The translations under genes and the position numbers were made by a program. From assembly GCF_035195345.1 (NCBI RefSeq), contig NZ_CP136574.1, positions 1,479,871 through 1,543,870 on the forward strand: a stretch of DNA of 64,000 nucleotides, in the 5' to 3' direction. Every line of letters begins with the position of its first letter. Position 1 is the first letter of the stretch. Shown piece by piece: positions 57,979 to 64,000 of the stretch. The notes beneath the pieces are model-generated. The model worked only from the letters and a program-made list of their open reading frames with translations, made no database searches and was not told where the DNA came from. The DNA is from Flavobacterium sp. (lineage in GTDB: Bacteria; Bacteroidota; Bacteroidia; Flavobacteriales; Flavobacteriaceae).

Positions 57979-58986
57979 ATGAAAAAAACATTCATTTTAT
58001 TTTTTGTTGCTATTCTTTCTGGATTTGCGCAAAATACCTCCAATACGGTTTCTTTAAACGTAAAAATTGCTAACAGATTTTCTGACACGATAACTGTTTC
58101 TTCGGGGAGAACTTTTAAACAAAAAGTAGGAATAAATAAAAATGGAGTGTTTCAAACCACTTTTGAAGCATCTAAAGACGGCGGTTTTTATCGTTTGAAC
58201 GATGGTAACGAAGGAACTACTTTATTTTTAAAAAACGGGTATGATTTAACAGTGACATTGGATACCAAAGACTTTGATGAAACACTTGTTTACAAAGGGA
58301 AAGGAGCTAACGAAAATAATTATTTAGCACAAAAAGCGTTATCTGATGAAAAATTTGAAATGGAATTAGAACCTTTGTTTGATGCAGATGAAGCCACATT
58401 TAAAGCTGCTTTATCAAAAAAGAAAGCGAATGATATAAGTATGATTGACGGAAAAGGATTTGATCAATCTTTGGTTACTATGTTACGTCCTTCATTTGAG
58501 CAAGAGGAAAAATTCTTATTAGAATATTACACTCAAAAAGTGGCTGCAAAAAAAATGGAAGGAATTGCTTCTCCTACATTTGAATATGAAAACCATAAAG
58601 GTGGAAAAACAAAGCTTGAAGATTTAAAGGACAAATATGTATATATAGATGTTTGGGCTACTTGGTGCGGACCATGTTTAGCTGAGATTCCTCACTTAAA
58701 AAAAGTAGAAGAAAAATATCACGGGAAAAATATTGAATTTATAAGTATTTCTGTTGATGTTGAGAAAGATTATGAGAAATGGAAGAAAATGGTTACTTCT
58801 AAAGAATTAGGAGGAATTCAGTTGTTTGCAGATAAAAATTGGACTTCCGATTTTATTAAAGCCTTTGGTATAAATTCAATTCCAAGATTTATATTGATTG
58901 ATCCAAATGGGAAAGTAGTAAAGGCTGATGCACCAAGACCTTCTTCAGTTTCTTTGGTAGAATTATTAGATGGATTAGTAAAATAA
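57979..58986 (+). CDS. TlpA-like thiol-disulfide oxidoreductase
   Basis: A 335-residue exported protein, signal peptide KKTFILFFVAILSGFAQ. Residues about 20-170 form a DUF4369-like N-terminal region (VSLNVKIANRFSDTITVSSGR, YRLNDGNEGTTLFLKNGYDLTVTLD), and about 195-335 a thioredoxin domain of AhpC/TlpA type with the active site VWATWCGPCLAEIPHLKKVEE (both Cys present) and the cis-Pro segment INSIPRFILID. It probably reduces or oxidises disulfides in the periplasm. A terminator follows, so it stands alone. Confidence 0.87.
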   Translation: MKKTFILFFVAILSGFAQNTSNTVSLNVKIANRFSDTITVSSGRTFKQKVGINKNGVFQTTFEASKDGGFYRLNDGNEGTTLFLKNGYDLTVTLDTKDFDETLVYKGKGANENNYLAQKALSDEKFEMELEPLFDADEATFKAALSKKKANDISMIDGKGFDQSLVTMLRPSFEQEEKFLLEYYTQKVAAKKMEGIASPTFEYENHKGGKTKLEDLKDKYVYIDVWATWCGPCLAEIPHLKKVEEKYHGKNIEFISISVDVEKDYEKWKKMVTSKELGGIQLFADKNWTSDFIKAFGINSIPRFILIDPNGKVVKADAPRPSSVSLVELLDGLVK

Positions 58987-59011
58987 TTAACTTAGATTTT
59001 TATTCTATTTT

Positions 59012-59042
59012 AAAGCCAATACGTTATGTATTGGCTTTTTTA
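59012..59042 (+). terminator. Rho-independent terminator after the TlpA-like gene
   Basis: AAAGCCAATAC (59012-59022) pairs with GTATTGGCTTT (59028-59038), 11 bp around GTTAT, followed by T residues. Confidence 0.92.
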
Positions 59043-59043
59043 A

Positions 59044-59131
59044 TGTTAAGTTTTTGTTCAATGTTACCAAATTGTTACCAAAAAGTTTTTTTATTGTAAA
59101 AATATTTTTATATTTGTTACAGTAATGTTAA
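59044..59131 (+). promoter_or_regulatory. Paired 11-bp TGTTA repeats, candidate operator region
   Basis: TGTTAA at 59044 and TGTTCA at 59055; TGTTACCAAA at 59062 and 59073; TGTTAC at 59115 and TGTTAA at 59126. Each pair is exactly 11 bp apart. The core is the reverse complement of the TAACA units upstream of the TonB receptor gene. The last pair overlaps the promoter of the small MORN gene. Confidence 0.5.
59109..59116 (+). promoter_or_regulatory. -7 box for the small MORN gene
   Basis: TATATTTG followed by TTAC, exact TAnnTTTG match, 33 bp before the start. It is overlapped by the third 11-bp TGTTA pair. Confidence 0.52.
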
Positions 59132-59149
59132 CCAAAAAATGAAAAGAGT

Positions 59150-59494
59150 ATGAAAAAATTAGTGATTGCAGCGGTTTTATTGGTTTCAAGTTTGTCATTT
59201 GCACAAGAAGTAAAACCAAAATTAGAAGTAGTAAATGAAATGGTAAAAGCAACATATTATTATGATAACGGTCAAGTAAAACAAGAAGGTTATTACTTAG
59301 ATGGTAAATTACATGGTAAATGGATGGCTTATAATGAGGATGGAAGTAAACAATCTATTGGAGAGTACAACAAAGGTGCTAAAACAGGTAAATGGTTTTT
59401 TTGGAGTGATGCTTCCTTAAATGAAGTTGATTTTTCTGATAGCCGTATTGCTGAAGTAAAAAAATGGTCAAAAGATGTTTTAGTTAAAAACTAA
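59150..59494 (+). CDS. Small exported MORN/YwqK-repeat protein
   Basis: A 114-residue exported protein, signal peptide KKLVIAAVLLVSSLSFAQ. It contains two to three MORN-like units (YYYDNGQVKQEGYYLDGKLHGKWMAYNEDGSKQSIGEYNKGAKTGKWFFWSD), the same repeat class as the large protein at 45305, then a short tail ending WSKDVLVKN. Function unknown; single small proteins of this kind are abundant in flavobacteria. Its upstream region carries TGTTA pairs spaced 11 bp, so it may be under a specific response regulator. A bidirectional terminator follows. Confidence 0.78.
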   Translation: MKKLVIAAVLLVSSLSFAQEVKPKLEVVNEMVKATYYYDNGQVKQEGYYLDGKLHGKWMAYNEDGSKQSIGEYNKGAKTGKWFFWSDASLNEVDFSDSRIAEVKKWSKDVLVKN

Positions 59495-59504
59495 TTCAAT
59501 TTAT

Positions 59505-59547
59505 AAAACAAAAAAAGTCCCGATAAAATCGGGACTTTTTTTGTTTT
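59505..59547. terminator. Bidirectional terminator between convergent genes
   Basis: AAAAAAGTCCCGAT (59511-59524) pairs with ATCGGGACTTTTTT (59528-59541) around AAA; T runs are found on both sides. Shares its stem with the terminator at 55566-55592. Confidence 0.95.
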
Positions 59548-59561
59548 ATAAATTTATGCTA

Positions 59562-62500
59562 TTAAATTTGTTTTTTTCTGTCTCTTAACCAATATTTTAC
59601 TCTTTTTACTAAGTAAAACATTACTGGAACCATAACTAAAGTTAGAACTGTTGCATAGGTTAATCCGAAGATGATGGTCCACGCTAATGGTCCCCAGAAA
59701 ATTACGTTATCACCACCCATATATAAATGAGGATTGAACTCTGTAATTAAAGAGAAGAAATCGAAATTTAAACCAATTGCTAAAGGGATTAATCCTAAAA
59801 CAGCAGTTAAAGCTGTAAGTAGTACTGGACGCAAACGAGATTTACCGGATTCGATAATTACTTCTTTTATTTCCTCTAAAGATAAATCATCATGACTTTT
59901 CAAATTATTATCAGCAACTTTTTTATCTAATAATAAAACAAAGAAGTCCATTAATACAATTCCGTTTTTTACTACAATTCCGGCCAGTGAAATAATTCCC
60001 ATCATTGTCATAAGGATAACGAAATCCATATTCGCAATTACATATCCGTAGAAAACACCACTGAAACTTAATAATACAGTAAATAAAATTACCATTGTTT
60101 TTGAAACAGAATTAAATTGTAACACAATAATAATTGTAATTCCTGCTAAAGCTAAGAAAAGTGCATACATTAAGAAACTTTGGTTTTTGCCTTGTTCTTC
60201 TTGAACACCAGAAAACGAATAACTTACTGTTTTAGGGAATTTATAAGTTTCTAATTCTGCTGCAATTTGTTTCGTAATTTCATCTCCATTATAACCTGTC
60301 AATACATTAGAATAAACCGTCATAATACGTTTTTGGTTTTTTCTTTTGATTTGATTGTAAGTAGAAGTTTTATTGGTTTCAGAAATCGCAGAAATTGGCA
60401 CTTGCATAATTTGACCGTTATTTTGATTTCGAAAGGTTAAAGATTGATTGAACAATACATTTTCATTCTTACGTTGGTCTTCTTGCATACGCATGGTAAT
60501 ATTGTAATCGTCATCACCTTCTTTGTATGTGGAAATTTCTTGGCCATAAACTGAACGACGTAAATTGAATCCTAATTGACCAGTTGAAACACCCATACTT
60601 CCAGCGCTTACTCTGTCCACTTTTACTTCTAATTCAGGACTTTCTTTGTTTACATCCACACTTAAACGTTCGATTCCTGGAATGTTTTTCGAGTTAATAA
60701 AAGCAATCATTTTATCTGCTTCAACTAACATTTCTTGATAATCCGTTCCTGTTAATTGTACACTAATTGGATAACCTGCTGGCGGTCCGTTAGCGTCTTT
60801 TTCAACGGTAACAGTTGCGCCTGCAATGCCTTTTACTTTCGCACGAATTTCATCTAAAACTTCCGTGGTATTGATGCCTTGACGGAATTTGTACTCAGAG
60901 AAATTAACTGTTACTTTGCCTTTATATGGTGTTTCTGAAGCCGAACCCGCATCTACATTCGGATTTCCAGCTCCAACTCCAACTTGCGAAACAATGCTCT
61001 CTGCTAAGAAGTTTTTGTTAGTTTTTGGGTCTACATATTTATTTAATATTTCAATCACTTGCTTTTCAACAAAAAGTGTAGCTTTATTGGTTTTTTCGAT
61101 ATCAGTACCTTGTGGATATTCAATATATGTAATGACTTGATTCGGAGTGTTATCCGGGAAAAACAATACTTTTCTAGGAAAAATTCCTAACAAGATGAAA
61201 GAGAAAAATAGCATACCAATAATCGTAGCTAATGCCAACCAAGCTCTTTTTCCTGTCAAAATCTTCGCTAAGAAATTTTTATATTTATCTTCCATTTTTG
61301 GAAAAAAGTTATGCTGAAAATCTTGCGTCAATTGGTACAATTTGATTTTATATAACCACATTAATCCTAATGAAATAATAGCTAAATGTCCGATCGCTTT
61401 TGCGAAAGTTGAATCTATTATATGCCCAATCAAAACAAAAACAATACCTAAAACGCTAAATATAATTGTATATAATTTAGCTGATTTATTAGACACGTTT
61501 CTATCTTCTGTATCCATTGAACCACCAGTCATGGCCGCGTTTACAACCATTGCTACGAATAACGAAGCTGTTAATGTTACTGTTAATGTAATTGGGAAAT
61601 ATTTCATGAATTTACCCATAGTTCCCGGCCATAAAGCAAATGGTAAAAATGCCATTAAGGTTGTTGCTGTTGAAGAAATTACTGGCCAAGCGATTTCACC
61701 AATACCAATTTTAGAAGCCGATACTTTGTCCATGCCTTTCTTCATATTGGCAAAAACGTTATCCACTACTACAATTCCGTCGTCAACAAGCATTCCTAAT
61801 CCCATTACCAATCCAAAAAGCACCATTGTATTTAGTGTTAATCCAAAAGCCGATAATATTGTAAATGCCATCAACATTGAAAGCGGAATCGCAGCACCAA
61901 CAAATAAGGAATTCCTTAATCCCATGGTAAACATCAGTACAATCATTACCAACACAATACCAAATATAATATGATTCGATAGCTCATCTACTTGGTGTTC
62001 GACACGTGATGATTGATCATTTGTTAAATCAATTGATAAGTTAGATGGTAAATATGATTCTTTTGCTTTTTCTAATTTTTCTTTTACTTGTTCGATGGCA
62101 GAAATCATGTTTTGATTAGAACGTTTTTTTACGTTTAGCATTACAACCTCTTTGCCAGATTCGCGTGCGTATGTTGTTTTTTCTTTTTCTTTGAAACGAA
62201 CAACGGCGATATCTTTTAGGTAAACAGTTCCGCCGTAAGATTTTACAATTACGTTTTCTAATTCTTTTGGATCTTTAATTTCCCCAACAATTCTGATATT
62301 ATTTCGCGAACCTTGAGAAATTAAATTTCCGCCAGAAAGTGTCATGTTTTCATATTTTACCGCATTCTGAATTTCATCGAAAGAAACTTGTGCTGCTGTC
62401 ATTTTGAATATATCTACAGCAATTTCAACTTCTTTATCGTCAACTCCAAGTATATCTACTTTTTTAACTTCAGGTATTTCTTCAATATCATCTTGAAGCA

Positions 62501-63014
62501 ATTCTCCGTATTTTTTTAATTGTTGAGTCGTATAATTTCCTTTCAAATTAATGTTTAAAATAGGCACTTCTTCCGAAATGTTCAATTCAAAAACACTTGG
62601 TTCTACCTTACTACCATTATCTAAATTTGGCCAATCGGTATCTGCTTTTATAACATCTACCTTGTCTTTTACTTTAGTTTTAGCATCTTCAATACCAACG
62701 TTATCACTAAATTCAACAATGATCATTCCATAATCTTGGAATGAACTTGACGTAATTTTTTCTACACCAGAAATATTTTTAATTTCTTTTTCTAATGGTT
62801 TTACAATTAGTTTTTCAACATCTTCGGCAGAATTTCCAGGGAAAACAGAAGAAATGTAAACTTTGTTCTCTATAATTTCTGGAAAATCCTCACGAGGCAT
62901 TGTTACATAGGCAATGATACCTGTAATAACAATTAGCAATGTCAAGATATATACTGTAACTCTATTGTCTACAGCCCAACTCGATATTCCGAATTCTTTA
63001 TTTTGATTACTCAT
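59562..63014 (-). CDS. Efflux RND transporter permease (AcrB/HAE family)
   Basis: Inner-membrane proton-driven pump of a tripartite efflux system, 1150 residues. The start is ATG 63014 (MSNQNKEFGISSWAVDNRV); an ORF start five codons earlier is not needed. Twelve spans in two halves with large periplasmic domains are visible; the RND proton-relay segment LFGLVMGLGMLVDDGIVVVDNVFANM holds the Asp-Asp pair in span 4, and the second half has MTMMGIISLAGIVVKNGIVLMDF. It follows the membrane-fusion gene (63081-64000) on the same strand after a heptamer-repeat gap. Substrate unknown; the outer-membrane partner would lie beyond the window. Confidence 0.92.
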   Translation of the reverse strand: MSNQNKEFGISSWAVDNRVTVYILTLLIVITGIIAYVTMPREDFPEIIENKVYISSVFPGNSAEDVEKLIVKPLEKEIKNISGVEKITSSSFQDYGMIIVEFSDNVGIEDAKTKVKDKVDVIKADTDWPNLDNGSKVEPSVFELNISEEVPILNINLKGNYTTQQLKKYGELLQDDIEEIPEVKKVDILGVDDKEVEIAVDIFKMTAAQVSFDEIQNAVKYENMTLSGGNLISQGSRNNIRIVGEIKDPKELENVIVKSYGGTVYLKDIAVVRFKEKEKTTYARESGKEVVMLNVKKRSNQNMISAIEQVKEKLEKAKESYLPSNLSIDLTNDQSSRVEHQVDELSNHIIFGIVLVMIVLMFTMGLRNSLFVGAAIPLSMLMAFTILSAFGLTLNTMVLFGLVMGLGMLVDDGIVVVDNVFANMKKGMDKVSASKIGIGEIAWPVISSTATTLMAFLPFALWPGTMGKFMKYFPITLTVTLTASLFVAMVVNAAMTGGSMDTEDRNVSNKSAKLYTIIFSVLGIVFVLIGHIIDSTFAKAIGHLAIISLGLMWLYKIKLYQLTQDFQHNFFPKMEDKYKNFLAKILTGKRAWLALATIIGMLFFSFILLGIFPRKVLFFPDNTPNQVITYIEYPQGTDIEKTNKATLFVEKQVIEILNKYVDPKTNKNFLAESIVSQVGVGAGNPNVDAGSASETPYKGKVTVNFSEYKFRQGINTTEVLDEIRAKVKGIAGATVTVEKDANGPPAGYPISVQLTGTDYQEMLVEADKMIAFINSKNIPGIERLSVDVNKESPELEVKVDRVSAGSMGVSTGQLGFNLRRSVYGQEISTYKEGDDDYNITMRMQEDQRKNENVLFNQSLTFRNQNNGQIMQVPISAISETNKTSTYNQIKRKNQKRIMTVYSNVLTGYNGDEITKQIAAELETYKFPKTVSYSFSGVQEEQGKNQSFLMYALFLALAGITIIIVLQFNSVSKTMVILFTVLLSFSGVFYGYVIANMDFVILMTMMGIISLAGIVVKNGIVLMDFFVLLLDKKVADNNLKSHDDLSLEEIKEVIIESGKSRLRPVLLTALTAVLGLIPLAIGLNFDFFSLITEFNPHLYMGGDNVIFWGPLAWTIIFGLTYATVLTLVMVPVMFYLVKRVKYWLRDRKKQI

Positions 63015-63021
63015 ATATTTT

Positions 63022-63073
63022 TGTTTCAAATTTCAGGTTTAAGTGTTATAACAACAACTTGGAACCTGAAACA
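63022..63073 (-). repeat. Heptamer repeat with inverted arms (adaptor-RND gap)
   Basis: GTTTCAA at 63023, ATTTCAG at 63030 and GTTTAAG at 63037 have a 7-nt period; the right arm CTTGGAACCTGAAAC (63058-63072) pairs with the left arm at 63030-63043. Same family as at 5716 and 30224. Confidence 0.68.
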
Positions 63074-63080
63074 ATTATTT

Positions 63081-64000
63081 TTAGAAATTAAGTTTCATTC
63101 CTTCGGAAATAGTATTCACGCCTTCCGTTACAATAAGATTATTTGCTGATAATCCGCTTAAAATTTCTGTTACATTATCTGATGATTTTCCAACTTTTAC
63201 TATTATTTTTTTAGCAATTCCTTTTTTACCAATTACATTAGTTACAATAAAAACAAATTTATTTTTCTCACCATCTTCTTGAACTACGTTTGTAGGAACA
63301 ACAATTGCATCTTTTACTGTATAATCTATGATTTTAAGTTTTGCAACTTGATTTGGTCGTAATAAATTATCAGGATTTGGAACACTAACTTCAATACCAA
63401 AACTTCTGTTATTTGGATTAATGTAATTCCCTACTTGTCTTACTCTTCCTTTATATGTTTTTCCTAATGAAGTTAAAAAAACATCTACTTCGGTGCCAGC
63501 TTTCAATTTTCCAATGTAGGTTTCAGGAACAGATGTGGTAACATACATGTTTGATAAATTTACAATTCTCATTAATCCTTGAGGGCTAGGAGACACCACT
63601 TGTCCACGTTCAACAAAAACTTCATCAATTGTACCAGAAAATGGTGAAAGAATTAATGTTTTTGCTAATTGAGCTTTCATGTGAGCTACAGATTTTTGAG
63701 CCGAAATCATTTGTGTTTGAGCTTGTAAATATTGAATTTCTGAACCAATTTTTTTGTCCCAAAGATTTTTCTGCCTTTCAAATGTGGTTTTTGCAAGTGT
63801 ATATTGATTTTCAATACTAGCTAATTGTTGCGACATTCCGGCATCATCAACTTTCCCTAAAATTTGGCCTTTTGAAACTCGTTGACCAGCTTTTACATTT
63901 AACGAAGTTAAAGTTCCACTAAATTCTGGTTGGACTAAAATATTTTCTTTTGTATTTATATTTCCTTGAATTTCTAAATAATGATTAAAAACGGTGTCTT
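63081..64000 (-). CDS. RND efflux membrane fusion protein (HlyD-like), 5' end missing
   Basis: Periplasmic adaptor of the RND pump. The frame stays open from 63836 to the window edge, so the internal ATG at 63836 is not the start; about 306 codons are visible. The biotinyl-lipoyl half appears as LVQPEFSGTLTSLNVKAGQRVSKGQILGKVDD, then the coiled-coil hairpin (ASIENQYTLAKTTFERQKNLWDKKIGSEIQYLQAQTQMISAQKSVAHMKAQLAKT), the second lipoyl half (LSPFSGTIDEVFVERGQVVSPSP) and a beta-barrel domain ending VTEGVNTISEGMKLNF. Order on the minus strand, adaptor then pump, is the classic efflux operon. Confidence 0.9.
   Translation of the reverse strand, partial: DTVFNHYLEIQGNINTKENILVQPEFSGTLTSLNVKAGQRVSKGQILGKVDDAGMSQQLASIENQYTLAKTTFERQKNLWDKKIGSEIQYLQAQTQMISAQKSVAHMKAQLAKTLILSPFSGTIDEVFVERGQVVSPSPQGLMRIVNLSNMYVTTSVPETYIGKLKAGTEVDVFLTSLGKTYKGRVRQVGNYINPNNRSFGIEVSVPNPDNLLRPNQVAKLKIIDYTVKDAIVVPTNVVQEDGEKNKFVFIVTNVIGKKGIAKKIIVKVGKSSDNVTEILSGLSANNLIVTEGVNTISEGMKLNF

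Noticed and set aside
61342..61974. 210-codon open frame on the plus strand opposite the RND pump gene
   Set aside because: It lies wholly inside a conserved RND transporter on the other strand and its product is a low-complexity Ile/Asn-rich sequence; a mirror of membrane-span codons.

Overview
The window is 64 kb of an AT-rich chromosome from the Bacteroidota, almost certainly a flavobacterium (Flavobacterium or a close relative). The evidence is the gene repertoire (TonB receptor with carboxypeptidase-like N-terminus, DUF5686, DUF3098, DUF6252-like lipoprotein, YwqK/MORN and WG-repeat proteins, S16 with a long Ala/Glu tail), promoter boxes of the TAnnTTTG type instead of TATAAT, and the absence of Shine-Dalgarno sequences. 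I see no phage, plasmid, insertion sequence or CRISPR array. Gene content is mostly housekeeping, with small accessory patches.

Layout. 1-3.1 kb: start of DNA polymerase III alpha (cut by the edge), a lipoprotein, then rpsP-rimM-trmN6. 3.1-5.4 kb: a structured RNA-like intergenic element, an acyl-CoA dehydrogenase and a DUF3050 protein. 5.4-8.4 kb: an iron-sulfur set on the minus strand (Mrp, NifU, ferredoxin reductase, ferredoxin). 8.6-13.2 kb: two YceI proteins flanking a porin, an alkyltransferase-like protein, a LysE exporter and trmB. 13.3-15.2 kb: LpxH-like hydrolase and glycosyltransferase. 15.2-21.2 kb: a PhoB/PhoR-like two-component system divergent from a TonB receptor and a beta-helix-like lipoprotein. 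21.2-24.9 kb: retropepsin-like protein, TatD, acyltransferase, asparaginase, tRNA-Ser(GGA). 25.0-28.1 kb: ExbB/ExbD/ExbD energising complex and a beta-barrel protein. 28.1-43.5 kb: mostly minus strand (rpoN, asnS, an RND protein, DUF5686, frr, pyrH, patatin, truB, uppP, DUF3098, ftsX). 43.6-50.9 kb: two secreted repeat proteins, leuS, a zinc peptidase. 51-57.9 kb: Lrp regulator, saccharopine-dehydrogenase-like enzyme, pckA, cold-shock protein, aspS. 58-64 kb: TlpA-like thioredoxin, a small MORN protein and an RND efflux pump with its adaptor (cut by the edge).

Functional links. The two-component genes and the TonB receptor share a 178-bp divergent control region holding six (T/C)AAC units spaced exactly 11 bp, the layout of PhoB/PhoP binding sites; ExbB/ExbD nearby could power such receptors. 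A related reverse-orientation motif, in 11-bp pairs, precedes the small MORN gene near 59.1 kb. The Fe-S genes form one co-oriented group. The most unusual genome-wide signal is a family of short tandem repeats with a strict 7-nt (sometimes 8-nt or 6+7-nt) period and varied sequence. They sit in gaps between co-oriented genes, often in inverted arms, and also run into genes: two arrays lie in frame inside leuS and one supplies the start codon and first residues of tatD.

Limits: families are named by recognition of motifs and remembered homologues, without database searches. Promoters are motif matches only.
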